From assembly GCA_964367935.1 (NCBI GenBank), contig CAYIYZ010000008.1, positions 37,558 to 101,557 on the forward strand: DNA of 64,000 nucleotides, given 5' to 3'. Shown here one piece after another: positions 46,431 to 54,409 of the stretch. A model generated the notes under the pieces. The model had not been told where the DNA came from. It saw nothing but the letters and a program-made list of their open reading frames with translations, and searched no databases. The position numbers and the translations under genes are program-made. Positions within the stretch are counted from its first letter, which is position 1; each line of letters begins with the position of its first letter. This DNA comes from Scatomorpha sp964367935 (GTDB lineage Bacteria; Bacillota; Clostridia; Oscillospirales; Oscillospiraceae).

Positions 46431-47927
46431 ATGAGCAAAAAGAGATTGTTATCCTTGATTCTTGCATTATCAATGGCATTTAGTATGAGCATGGTAGCTT
46501 ATGCGGACAGTGGTGTGGAGGTAGACGCACCGATAGCAACGGCAGCGGACGCAACACTTGAAGAGGGCGCATGGTACATAGAGGCGGTAGAGTATGCTAA
46601 GGGCGTAGGCTACATGACAAACTTAGAGACGGGCTTTGAGCCGACAGTGGCGGCTGACAGGGCAACGGTTTTCAACGCACTGTACATGGTAGAGGGTAGT
46701 CCCGATGTAACGGAGCCTGCGACATTTACAGATGTAGAGGGCAAGTGGTACGCAGATGCGGCGGCATGGGCAGAGGACGTGGGTCTGTCTGAGGGCGCAG
46801 GCGAGGGCATGTTCTTGGGCGACAACAGCACGACACGTGCCGAGATAGCGACTATACTCGTACGTTACGCAGAATATAAGGGCATAAGCGTGCCGGAAGC
46901 GGATTTGACGGCATTTATGGATGTTGCGGAAGTACCCGAATGGGCAGTTGAGGGAATGACTTCGGCTGTGGCATTGGGCGTAATAAACGGTGTAGCGGCG
47001 ACGGATGCTGAGACGGGGGAGCCTGTGCTCTACCTATCTCCGAGCACGAATACAACACGTGCCGAGCTTGCAACCATGCTCATGAATTATGATAAATCTG
47101 TAATGGCATTGAGCACAGTGAGCACGAGTGTGACTAACGGTAATAGGGAAGTTCCCGTAGCCATATTGATGCCCGAGCTTGAGGGTGACGAGATGGTGCC
47201 TGCGGTGGTACTCGTACACGGTCACGGCGGCAGTAAGAGCGAGAACGGTGGCTTCGACTCCATAGCGACAGAGCTTGCGATGGCAGGTTATGCGACTATA
47301 CGCATGGATTTTCCCGGCTGCGGTGAGAGCACTGCGTCGTTCCAAGAGAACTACCTGTCTAATATGCTTTCGGACGTTGAGGTGAGCTTAAACTACTTAC
47401 TGGAAAACTACAGTGTGGATAGTGAGAGAGTGGCGGTGCTGGGCTACTCCATGGGCGGACGCATAGCGGCGGAATTTTTGACTAGTGAGGGCAATCCCTT
47501 TGCGGCGGCTATTATGCTTGCAGGCTCTTTAGATGACGGTTCTGTATTGTCGACGACCCTCATGGGCGGTCAAGAGGGCTATGACGCTCTGTACGCTGAG
47601 GCTACGGAGAATGGTTATATAGACATGCCTTGGTTCGGTGGCACTTTAGAGATATCTTTGGAGTGGTTTGACGAGATGGCGGCATCTAAGCCCTTGGAGA
47701 ATGCGGCAAACTATGAAGGGCCTATCCTCATTATAGCGGGTGAGATGGATACTACTGTACCCATGTCGGTAGCGGAGCTTGCTATGGAGGCGTTCCCTCA
47801 GCATGAGAGTTTGATTATAGCTGAGGCAGATCACGGTTACGGTTTCTACTCCGATCAGCCCGAGGTTACGAATATGCTCGAGGACGGCATAGTGGCGTTT
47901 GTGGAGAAGGCACTGGCAGCCGCCTAA
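46431..47927 (+). CDS. SLH-anchored alpha/beta hydrolase
   Basis: A 498-residue secreted protein. It has a signal peptide (LLSLILALSMAFSMSMVAYA) and three N-terminal SLH-like domains (about residues 35-90, 95-150 and 160-225). These carry motifs such as TRAEIATILVRYAEY and TRAELATMLMNYD. An alpha/beta-hydrolase domain follows, with oxyanion region HGHGGSKSENG, nucleophile serine in GYSMGG, Asp in AGEMDTTVP and His in ADHGYGF, so the triad is complete. It should act outside the cell while bound to the wall, as an esterase or peptidase; the substrate is unknown. The same anchoring device ends the giant protein at 29500. Confidence 0.9.
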   Translation: MSKKRLLSLILALSMAFSMSMVAYADSGVEVDAPIATAADATLEEGAWYIEAVEYAKGVGYMTNLETGFEPTVAADRATVFNALYMVEGSPDVTEPATFTDVEGKWYADAAAWAEDVGLSEGAGEGMFLGDNSTTRAEIATILVRYAEYKGISVPEADLTAFMDVAEVPEWAVEGMTSAVALGVINGVAATDAETGEPVLYLSPSTNTTRAELATMLMNYDKSVMALSTVSTSVTNGNREVPVAILMPELEGDEMVPAVVLVHGHGGSKSENGGFDSIATELAMAGYATIRMDFPGCGESTASFQENYLSNMLSDVEVSLNYLLENYSVDSERVAVLGYSMGGRIAAEFLTSEGNPFAAAIMLAGSLDDGSVLSTTLMGGQEGYDALYAEATENGYIDMPWFGGTLEISLEWFDEMAASKPLENAANYEGPILIIAGEMDTTVPMSVAELAMEAFPQHESLIIAEADHGYGFYSDQPEVTNMLEDGIVAFVEKALAAA

Positions 47928-47929
47928 AA

Positions 47930-48262
47930 AACGACGGCGAAGCCACTCAAAAAGTTTTAATCAACTTTTTTCAAAAAGTTGCGGGGACTTGGGGCAGAGC
48001 CCCAAGTCGCCGTCCGCAGACGGCGAAACTCTCGTGCGTCGCAACGCACGAAACACCTTTGCCTTAAAAGAGTATTTTTGAAGGTGAATTTTCGCACGTA
48101 GTGCGGAAAGAGGAAACTTTTTGCGATAGAAAAAGTTTCCTAATCCCCTCGCAAGGGCTTTGGGGCAAAGCCCCAACTAAACAATAAACAAAAAATAAAA
48201 AACCATTTTTCCGCAGAAAAATGGTTCGGAGCGACGAGGGCGTCGCTCCCTACGACAAATAA
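47930..48262 (+). repeat. modular intergenic repeat, copy D (longest)
   Basis: It starts a few bases after the hydrolase stop and runs with the gene. The order is GGCGAAGCC, the hairpin CAACTTTTTTCAAAAAGTTG, a GGGGCAGAGCCCC stem and GCAGACGGCGAA. Extra hairpins (including GGAAACTTTTTGCG and AAAAAGTTTCC) and a GGGGCAAAGCCCC stem follow. It ends with CCATTTTTCCGCAGAAAAATGG and GGAGCGACGAGGGCGTCGCTCC. No gene is present. Confidence 0.8.
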
Positions 48263-48263
48263 T

Positions 48264-48290
48264 AAGGGCGACCTTTACACGGTCGCCCTT
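48264..48290 (-). terminator. hairpin after cat, possible terminator
   Basis: AAGGGCGACC (48264-48273) and GGTCGCCCTT (48281-48290) form a perfect ten-bp stem between cat and the repeat. The U-run is weak on both strands. Confidence 0.5.
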
Positions 48291-48302
48291 ACTATTATTA
48301 TG

Positions 48303-48941
48303 CTAAAATGAAAATGATCTTAGATAGTCTTGCAATTCATTTACAAATCGTGCAATATGAAAACCATCGCATACTGCGTGATGCACTTGTATTGCTAATG
48401 GTAGCAATACCTTGTCACCGTCGGAATAATATTTGCCCATTGTAAAAATTGGTGGCAGATAATCATATCCTTTTTGCAAGTTCAAATTAAAGCCTGTGAA
48501 ACTTGACCAAGGTATGCAAGAAACATCAAAATAGTTCTTACCTACTAATGGCTTTGAATTGTGAAAATCACTTTTGTATGCAGATATATCATTATTATAG
48601 CGTTTTATAAACATTTCTGCATTCGCAGTGTGTTCAGTCCATATATTTGTGATTGTTTCTGTTTCGCTATGGAAAACGGTATAGCAAGGATTGGAATAAT
48701 CATAATATCCGATATTCTTTTCTTCATCAAAATCCATACGAAACTCTTTGTGTGAGTTTACAATTTGGGAAAGGGCATAAAGCATCATGGGGAAAAACTT
48801 TTGCCGTCCTGCTTTGACAACTTCCAAGAAATTCGTTATATCTAAGTTTACTGTCATACTGTATGTGCAGGGTACACTATTGAAATAGTGATTATAGCTG
48901 TTTTTTCTGCTCCAATTCTGCATATCAATTTTGTTAAACAT
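48303..48941 (-). CDS. cat: chloramphenicol O-acetyltransferase (type A)
   Basis: A 212-residue enzyme that acetylates and inactivates chloramphenicol using acetyl-CoA; it works as a trimer. The active-site motif HHAVCDGFH contains the catalytic His188, and CTYSMTVNLDIT and SCIPWSSFTGFNLN match clostridial CatP/CatQ-type proteins. The gene is visibly richer in A and T than its neighbours, which suggests acquisition by transfer. It lies 31 bases downstream of the amidohydrolase stop, counted to the leader peptide start, and before repeat copy D. No IS or integrase flanks it. A nine-codon leader and a stem that hides the GGAGG site precede it, so expression should be inducible. Confidence 0.95.
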   Translation of the reverse strand: MFNKIDMQNWSRKNSYNHYFNSVPCTYSMTVNLDITNFLEVVKAGRQKFFPMMLYALSQIVNSHKEFRMDFDEEKNIGYYDYSNPCYTVFHSETETITNIWTEHTANAEMFIKRYNNDISAYKSDFHNSKPLVGKNYFDVSCIPWSSFTGFNLNLQKGYDYLPPIFTMGKYYSDGDKVLLPLAIQVHHAVCDGFHIARFVNELQDYLRSFSF

Positions 48942-48948
48942 AATAGTG

Positions 48949-48989
48949 GCCTCCTAAACCTTGTTCGCAATTATTGTGACTTAGGAGGC
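48949..48989 (-). promoter_or_regulatory. translational attenuator stem of cat
   Basis: On the minus strand GCCTCCTAA (48989-48981) pairs perfectly over nine bases with TTAGGAGGC (48957-48949), with 23 bases between. The second arm contains the cat ribosome binding site GGAGG. A ribosome stalled in the leader peptide would open the stem. Confidence 0.85.
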
Positions 48990-49010
48990 TGATTTGTTTG
49001 TATCAACCAT
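48981..49010 (-). CDS. cat leader peptide (MVDTNKSAS)
   Basis: A nine-codon reading frame on the minus strand, too short for ordinary ORF finding. It begins at ATG 49010, five bases after AGGAG, and ends with TAA at 48981 inside the left arm of the attenuator stem. The peptide resembles the MVKTD peptide of the cat-86 leader, which with chloramphenicol makes the ribosome stall. By established knowledge this stalling frees the cat ribosome binding site. Confidence 0.85.
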   Translation of the reverse strand: MVDTNKSAS

Positions 49011-49041
49011 ATTATCTCCTACCATTGCTATTTATGTTTCA

Positions 49042-50211
49042 CTACACCGCCACTTTACCGTTTACGATAACGGTCTTTGCGGTCGTCATGTAGTGGAAGG
49101 GGTCACCCGACCAGATTACGATATCTGCGTCCTTGCCGATCTCTATACTGCCGACTCTGTCCGATATGCCTGTTATCTCTGCCGCCTTTATGGTGAGTGC
49201 CTTTAGTGTGTCGAGCTCCGACAGTCCTGCCTTTACGAAAAGCGCCGCCTGCGTCAGACTGTTTTCGAGTGGTAAAACGGGGTGATCCGTCATGATGGCA
49301 AACTCCACGCCATGCTCCTTAAGTACGCGTCCCGACTCAAATGACTTGTCCTTAAGCTCTATCTTCGTCCTCGTGCCCAAGGTGGGACCGAGTATGCAAC
49401 GCACATTCTTAGCAGCCAAAGTCTCGGCTATCACCCAACCCGAGGTGCAGTGCTCTATGGTGGCGTTTAGAGAGAATTCCTCAGCTATCCTTATAGCCGT
49501 CGTGATATCATCCTCCTGATGCGCATGTATTTTTACTAAAAAGCCGTCGAATACACGAGAGAGCGACTCCCACTTTATGTTAAACTCGGGCTTTTTAGTA
49601 TCCTCTTTGCCCTCTGCCTTAGCTTTTTCGTAGTCTGCCTTGCGCTCACGGTACTCCTTGGCACTAAACAGTGCCTCACGTAGCATGGCGGCACTGGACA
49701 TTCTGGTAGATGGCATCTTGTTTTGACCGCCGAACACACGCTTGGGGTTCTCGCCCAGCGCCATCTTCATGGCGACCTCCTCTTTTATCACCATGTCAAA
49801 TATAGTCTTGCCCACTGTCTTCAATGCACAAAAAGTGCCACCTATAACCTCGCCACTACCCGGGCCCGTCACGACAGTCGTCACACCTGCCCTCACAGCA
49901 TGTGCAAAGGATGCGTCATGCGGTTTTACGGAGTCTATTCCCCTCAGCTCAGGCACGATAGGGTTAGTCAGCTCGTTACCGTCACTGCCAGCGTTACCCA
50001 CCCAGTCCTCATACAGACCTATATGACAATGCGGATCGACTATGCCGGGGGTCACCAAAGCGCCCTCAGCGTCAATAATCTGTGCCTCGGGGTACTTAGT
50101 AGCGTCAATGTCACCTATCTCTTTGATGAGTGTACCCTCTATAAGTATGTCTTTGCGTTCATAGCAGATATCTGCCATGTTGCATAGGTTAGCATTTTTA
50201 ATTATGAGCAT
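49042..50211 (-). CDS. amidohydrolase family protein
   Basis: A 389-residue metal-dependent hydrolase of the amidohydrolase superfamily. The metal-binding DPHCHIG (HxH), KIHAHQ, IEHCTSG and the Asp in MTDHPVL are all present, so it should be active. The C-terminal SIEIGKDADIVIWSGDPF strand is typical of imidazolonepropionase-like and related deaminase branches. Its substrate cannot be told. ATG 50211 follows GGAGGTG. The last base of the gene lies 31 bases from the leader peptide of the acquired cat gene, so both may be transcribed together. Confidence 0.85.
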   Translation of the reverse strand: MLIIKNANLCNMADICYERKDILIEGTLIKEIGDIDATKYPEAQIIDAEGALVTPGIVDPHCHIGLYEDWVGNAGSDGNELTNPIVPELRGIDSVKPHDASFAHAVRAGVTTVVTGPGSGEVIGGTFCALKTVGKTIFDMVIKEEVAMKMALGENPKRVFGGQNKMPSTRMSSAAMLREALFSAKEYRERKADYEKAKAEGKEDTKKPEFNIKWESLSRVFDGFLVKIHAHQEDDITTAIRIAEEFSLNATIEHCTSGWVIAETLAAKNVRCILGPTLGTRTKIELKDKSFESGRVLKEHGVEFAIMTDHPVLPLENSLTQAALFVKAGLSELDTLKALTIKAAEITGISDRVGSIEIGKDADIVIWSGDPFHYMTTAKTVIVNGKVAV

Positions 50212-50225
50212 ATCGCACCTCCATG

Positions 50226-50257
50226 TATTGTAGGGAGCAGTCTTGACCGTTCCGAAG
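50226..50257 (-). repeat. modular intergenic repeat, fragment H
   Basis: Read on the minus strand it is TTCGGAACGGTCAAGACTGC then TCCCTACA, the same terminal module as in copy C. It lies directly after the stop of the ECF gene. Confidence 0.65.
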
Positions 50258-50260
50258 TTA

Positions 50261-50776
50261 TTAGATTGTCATGCTTTTGAAAACACTGTTTTTGATAAGT
50301 ACCGAGTAGAGCAAAGAAGCACAGACCGTGGCAAACGCACCCTGAATTATATTCGCCGGTATGTCAACGGCGGCAGCGAGCCCCATGCCCATGAAATATG
50401 CTTGGTACAAAAAGTAGCCGAGCACAAGCGGAATAATGGCAACAATGCCTGCGATTAGTGTCTTGTATAAGTTATTATTTAGGCGTAGCTTCGTGAATAC
50501 AAAATAAGCGGTCACCGCCATAGCCGCCTTGACTATAAGGGTAGCCGGCGCAAAAATAGCATAGCTTACCAAAATATCAGCTATAGCTGCACCTATCCCC
50601 GCCGCAACAGCGGCGTATACGGGTCCAAGCAAGAAAGCGGAGAGCAGTACAACCACGTCGCCTGCGTGTACATAACCGCCCAAAGGCGTGGGCACAACGA
50701 GCATCATTGTACCGACTGTGGTGAGTGCGCACATAAGTGCCGCCAATACGAGTTTTCTTGTTTTTGTGTTTGTCAT
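50261..50776 (-). CDS. ECF transporter S component (vitamin-type substrate)
   Basis: A 171-residue, six-helix membrane protein of the energy-coupling-factor S-component type (PF12822-like). The pattern is LAALMCALTTVGTMMLVVPT, then GGYVHAGDVVVLLSAFLLGP and GIGAAIADILVSY. Such proteins bind a vitamin or precursor; the one bound here is not clear, and the EcfA and EcfT partners are not in this window. Its ATG overlaps the stop of the polymerase gene by four bases (ATGA), so translation is coupled. Confidence 0.82.
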   Translation of the reverse strand: MTNTKTRKLVLAALMCALTTVGTMMLVVPTPLGGYVHAGDVVVLLSAFLLGPVYAAVAAGIGAAIADILVSYAIFAPATLIVKAAMAVTAYFVFTKLRLNNNLYKTLIAGIVAIIPLVLGYFLYQAYFMGMGLAAAVDIPANIIQGAFATVCASLLYSVLIKNSVFKSMTI

Positions 50777-52317
50777 AATACATTCTCCTTTTTGCTCTTA
50801 GCTTTTGATATGGAAACTACTGCGGACAGTATGCCCGTAAGTATGAAAAATGCAAATAGTATACGAGGGTAATACCATACATACTCGACTGCAAAGGATA
50901 GCAGCAGTCCGATGAGTGAGGCACAGCTAGCAGCTGCGGCGAGCTTCACGAGCGGCTCACTTTCCCTATAGTAGGTGAGCGTACTGTCTTTTATATCACG
51001 GCAGAGCATCCAAATAAAGGATATACCACCCAAAAGCCCGAGCTCCAATATCACTTCAAGATACTGCATTTGCGAGTGAAACACTCCCTCCTCAGCACCG
51101 TACCGCACGTAAGAGGGATAAACCTCGGCAAAGGTTTCAGGGCCCATGCCTATACCTGTAAGCCAGTGGAAATTGTCCTTAAGGAGCATCTCTATGCCTT
51201 GCCAGAGGTAGAGCCTGTGTGCCATAGATGTGTCATTTCCGTAGAAGATGGACAGTATACGCACGACAACACTCTCAGGCAAAAACGGTATGGCAAGTAA
51301 AGCGGCGAGAAAGAATATAGGCAGTATCTTCTTGTTTGCGAAGAAAATAAAGACTACAGCCGCAAGCAGTAGTGCAAACCATGCGGCTCGTGAATATGTT
51401 AGCACCATGGCAAGTAGGGGCAAAACGAGCAACGAGCAAGCGCACAGTCGCAGAAAAGGACGCTTCACGTTCATGGCAAAAGCCGCTGCGAGTGGCGTGA
51501 ATATGATGATATACTCAGCAAAGTTATTCGGGTTATCCAAGGTGGAATACACCCTGCCGGGCACACCCACATTGTTTTCTATGTCTGTGAGCGTCACGTC
51601 TATTTCCACGCCGATTATTGCTTGTATACAGGCGTAAAAAGCTGTGACGATAAGTGCAAGGTACAAAAAACCGAGCACAGTTCTAAGGCTCTTAACATCA
51701 GTGATAATAGCACGCATGAGATAATGCAGTAAGAACGCCGAGGCAAAGAATAAAAGCACCCTGAAACTGTCCGAGAAACTGCGAGTAAACAGCAAACTTA
51801 TTAGACAGGACATGACGAAAAGTAAAAAGGGCAGCCCGAGCTGTGAGGGATAAACGATTTCACGAGCGTTTAAACTCACACTTAAGAGATAGAGCCCGAA
51901 TAAGCCCACAGTTCCCAAAAGCGCATAGCTGTTAGACCAAAGGCTGTGTGGCATAACGAACATCAAAAAGGCAAAAGCGCCGAGCATAAACGGTAGCTTC
52001 ATTATAGCAGAGCCCTGAACGGAACGCACTATGGTACTACTTGTCGCATAAGGCGTGAAAACACCTAAAATACGCTTCGGCACATAGATAATGATATCAA
52101 ATATGAGTTTGAGTAGCTTCGCAATGAGACTACCTGCGTACATACGTTCCAGACGGCTATCACGTCCGAGTGCACGCAAAACAACACTGTGCTCCGCCGC
52201 ACGTGAAAAAGGTAAGCAAAACGCGCATATAGCGGCAAACACACGACTGTTTAGCCAATATGCGTATAACTTTCCGGGCACACTGTATTGTAGCAAGTAT
52301 CTCACCTCTCTTTCCAT
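50773..52317 (-). CDS. O-antigen ligase/polymerase-type (Wzy_C) membrane protein
   Basis: A 514-residue protein with about eleven hydrophobic segments. The central YSTLDNPNNFAEYIII with TYSRAAWFALLLA, and later AHRLYLWQGIEMLLKDNFHW with GIGMGPETF, match the O-antigen ligase/Wzy_C family. These join or polymerise cell-surface glycans. It is the middle gene of a surface-polysaccharide group with the glycosyltransferase at 53203. ATG 52317 has no good ribosome binding site; a TTG at 52299, six bases after AGGTGA, is a plausible alternative. Repeat copy E ends directly in front of the gene. Confidence 0.85.
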   Translation of the reverse strand: MEREVRYLLQYSVPGKLYAYWLNSRVFAAICAFCLPFSRAAEHSVVLRALGRDSRLERMYAGSLIAKLLKLIFDIIIYVPKRILGVFTPYATSSTIVRSVQGSAIMKLPFMLGAFAFLMFVMPHSLWSNSYALLGTVGLFGLYLLSVSLNAREIVYPSQLGLPFLLFVMSCLISLLFTRSFSDSFRVLLFFASAFLLHYLMRAIITDVKSLRTVLGFLYLALIVTAFYACIQAIIGVEIDVTLTDIENNVGVPGRVYSTLDNPNNFAEYIIIFTPLAAAFAMNVKRPFLRLCACSLLVLPLLAMVLTYSRAAWFALLLAAVVFIFFANKKILPIFFLAALLAIPFLPESVVVRILSIFYGNDTSMAHRLYLWQGIEMLLKDNFHWLTGIGMGPETFAEVYPSYVRYGAEEGVFHSQMQYLEVILELGLLGGISFIWMLCRDIKDSTLTYYRESEPLVKLAAAASCASLIGLLLSFAVEYVWYYPRILFAFFILTGILSAVVSISKAKSKKENVL

Positions 52318-52324
52318 GTACTTC

Positions 52325-52475
52325 GGTAGGGAACGACGCCCTCGTCGCTCCGAGACCATTTTTCTGCGGAAAAATGGTCTTTTTGTTTTTTATTTTTTAG
52401 TCGGGGCTTTGCCCCAAGACCCCGCAACTTTTTGAAAAAAAGTTGATTAAAACTTTTATATTGGCTTCGCCGCGG
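52325..52475 (-). repeat. modular intergenic repeat, copy E
   Basis: On the minus strand, just after the DUF4330 stop: GGCGAAGCC, CAACTTTTTTTCAAAAAGTTG, TTGGGGCAAAGCCCC, an A-rich spacer, CCATTTTTCCGCAGAAAAATGG and GGAGCGACGAGGGCGTCGTTCC. The module order is the same as in copy D. Confidence 0.8.
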
Positions 52476-52480
52476 TGAAA

Positions 52481-52960
52481 TTATGCCGCCTCTATGCCGC
52501 TGACCTTCAAGAAAAGCTTTGCATGACCTGCGTAAATTGTAAGCGAATGCCCCACACCGTACAGAGTGCCGCCTATGCGTATGCCATGCTCCTCAAGCAC
52601 GCCAGTGGCAGTTACATTCAGCTCGAGTTTATTGTTATTCACATCCACGACCTGCACTGAATGACCGTTGTTATCGGCTATAAAGATATAGAAATCCGTA
52701 GCCTCCCAATCCTTAACCGTTCCGAGCACGACATTGTCAGAAGAGTCCCAAACAGTGTCACCGACATTAAGGCTATCCACGACATAGGCAGGGCACTCCT
52801 CTAAATAGAAACTGAGTGTAACGGTGTCAGTGCCAGTAACTGTGCCTTCGGGTCCTAAAAGTGTGAAGCCGAGGTAGGCGACCGCCGCCAAAACTATAAT
52901 GAGTATGATGAGGTCTACTATATTTATTTTACCGAATAACTTACCCTTTTCGTCTATCAT
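52481..52960 (-). CDS. DUF4330-type membrane protein
   Basis: A 159-residue protein with a short cytosolic start (MIDEKGKLFGKINIVDL), one transmembrane helix (ILIIVLAAVAYLGFTLL) and an outer beta-rich domain. The KLFGKINIVDLIILII segment is the mark of DUF4330 proteins, whose function is not known. ATG 52960 follows AAAGGAC. The upstream in-frame extension is repeat copy F and not coding. It lies between glycosyltransferase and polymerase genes, which suggests a part in surface-glycan export. Confidence 0.8.
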   Translation of the reverse strand: MIDEKGKLFGKINIVDLIILIIVLAAVAYLGFTLLGPEGTVTGTDTVTLSFYLEECPAYVVDSLNVGDTVWDSSDNVVLGTVKDWEATDFYIFIADNNGHSVQVVDVNNNKLELNVTATGVLEEHGIRIGGTLYGVGHSLTIYAGHAKLFLKVSGIEAA

Positions 52961-52999
52961 CTTATCTGTCCTTTCTTGTGTGGAACTACATTTTTTCGC

Positions 53000-53202
53000 C
53001 TGTCCACTGTAGGGGAGTGCTTCCAAGTCCTCCCGAAATTTTTCTTTGAAAAATTTTATTTTTTGTTTTTTATTTTTTAGTTGGGGCTTTGCCCCAAACC
53101 CCGTGTGGATTTCGCCGCCTGCGGACGGCGAGCAGGGACGCCATCCCTGCACCCTGCGATTTTTTGAAAAAAATCGAGTAAAATTTTATCTTGGCTTCGC
53201 CC
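53000..53202 (-). repeat. modular intergenic repeat, copy F
   Basis: It begins directly at the glycosyltransferase stop and runs with that gene. Modules: GGGCGAAGCC, CGATTTTTTTCAAAAAATCG, GCAGGGTGCAGGGATGGCG, GCAGGCGGCGAA, GGGGCAAAGCCCC and an A-rich run. The first hairpin differs from copies C, D and E on both arms in a compensating way. Confidence 0.8.
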
Positions 53203-54285
53203 CTATTCGTAAGAGCGCAATGTGTCTTCGGCAAGTGTCAGAAGATTAAAGTGCGCATTGAGCTTGGAGTAAGCTGCATCACCGTAGCCAAGGCGCAAGT
53301 TGTCGTCTTCCATGAGCTTAAGCATACCTTCGGCAAAAGCCCCACTGTCACCGTAATCACAGACTATGCCCGAATGCGATCCGGTCTCCGCAAGGTCACG
53401 GTTACCGCCTATGTCCGTCACAACACAGGGTAGTCCGGCGCTCATAGACTCCAAAATGGCAAAGCTCATTGCCTCGTTACAAGAACTGGAGTTCAGGTAG
53501 AGGTCGGAAGCGGCGAGTATGCGCTCGGGGTCGGTTCTGTAGCCGGTGCAGAGTATCTTGTCTTCGAGTGAGAGCTCTCTAATCTTCGTCTTAATCATGT
53601 TAAACTCACTGCCGTCACCGCAAATGATACAGGTAAATGGTTTATCAGTGAGTGATTGTAGCTTTTGCACTGACTCCAAAAGGAAAGGGAGCCCTTTCTC
53701 CGGCTCAAATCGAGCGAGTATTGACATGACAAAACGCTCATCGTCTATGCCTAATTCCGCTAACACGGAGCGGTCACGAGCAAGCTTGTCACGAGGGAAC
53801 ACACCGTTATATATAACCTCAATACGCTCGGCACATACACCGTTTCTAATCATAATGTCCTTAGCCTGACGGCATACTGCTATAATTTTATGATTTTTCG
53901 GAGTGTATCTGCGGTTTAATAAGCGCCAGAGTGTACCTACCTCGTTTGTGAAATGGTTAGTAAAGACAACACGAGGCACAGCGTAATGCTTAAGTGACAT
54001 TATAGCCGCAATATTCTCACGGGGGCATTGGGGGTGAATTATGTCGATACCATGATTTTTGCAATATTCTGCTAATTGTTTGGCGGCGGAAAGCAACTTA
54101 CTTTTTTCCATACTAACTTGCATGACAGGTATGCCGAGTTTTTGCATTTTATCCGATAGCTCACCGGGCAAGTTGTAAGCAAAATGGCATTCATGGCCGG
54201 CTTTTGAATAAATATCAACAAAGTTTTCCACATAGCGCTCTATGCCAGCTTTCCCGGCATAATTAATGAGAAAGAGAATTTTCAA
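53203..54285 (-). CDS. glycosyltransferase family 4 protein
   Basis: A 360-residue GT-B enzyme. The N-terminal MKILFLINYAGKAGIERYVE segment with the GG-like donor fold is followed by SILARFEPEKGLPFLLE and the GT4 signature SSCNEAMSFAILESMSAGLP (E-x7-E). It transfers a sugar from a nucleotide or lipid donor, probably in capsule or wall polymer synthesis. The start is TTG 54285 after GGAGGTGATT. It heads a minus-strand run with repeat copies F, E and H at its gene junctions. Confidence 0.9.
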   Translation of the reverse strand: MKILFLINYAGKAGIERYVENFVDIYSKAGHECHFAYNLPGELSDKMQKLGIPVMQVSMEKSKLLSAAKQLAEYCKNHGIDIIHPQCPRENIAAIMSLKHYAVPRVVFTNHFTNEVGTLWRLLNRRYTPKNHKIIAVCRQAKDIMIRNGVCAERIEVIYNGVFPRDKLARDRSVLAELGIDDERFVMSILARFEPEKGLPFLLESVQKLQSLTDKPFTCIICGDGSEFNMIKTKIRELSLEDKILCTGYRTDPERILAASDLYLNSSSCNEAMSFAILESMSAGLPCVVTDIGGNRDLAETGSHSGIVCDYGDSGAFAEGMLKLMEDDNLRLGYGDAAYSKLNAHFNLLTLAEDTLRSYE

Positions 54286-54322
54286 AAAATCACCTCCAAA
54301 ATATCACATCTGCAATCCATAC

Positions 54323-54351
54323 ATTATATAACTACTTTTCCATAACGTCAA
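54323..54351 (-). promoter_or_regulatory. promoter of the glycan gene run
   Basis: On the minus strand TTGACG (54351-54346), 17 bases, TATAAT (54328-54323). Confidence 0.8.
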
Positions 54352-54361
54352 GACGAAAGGC

Positions 54362-54390
54362 TTGTGAGTGGGCATTAAATGTGCTAAGAT
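54362..54390 (+). promoter_or_regulatory. promoter of the AlaX-like gene
   Basis: TTGTGA (54362-54367), 17 bases, TAAGAT (54385-54390), divergent from the promoter at 54323. Confidence 0.55.
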
Positions 54391-54409
54391 TGCGTGGAGG
54401 TGATAGTAA

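Noticed and set aside
50261..50776. Riboswitch before the ECF S component
   Set aside because: The gene start overlaps the upstream gene's stop, so there is no room for a leader.
52961..53152. 64-residue N-terminal extension of the DUF4330 protein
   Set aside because: The extension is translated repeat copy F; the membrane protein starts at ATG 52960 with its own ribosome binding site.
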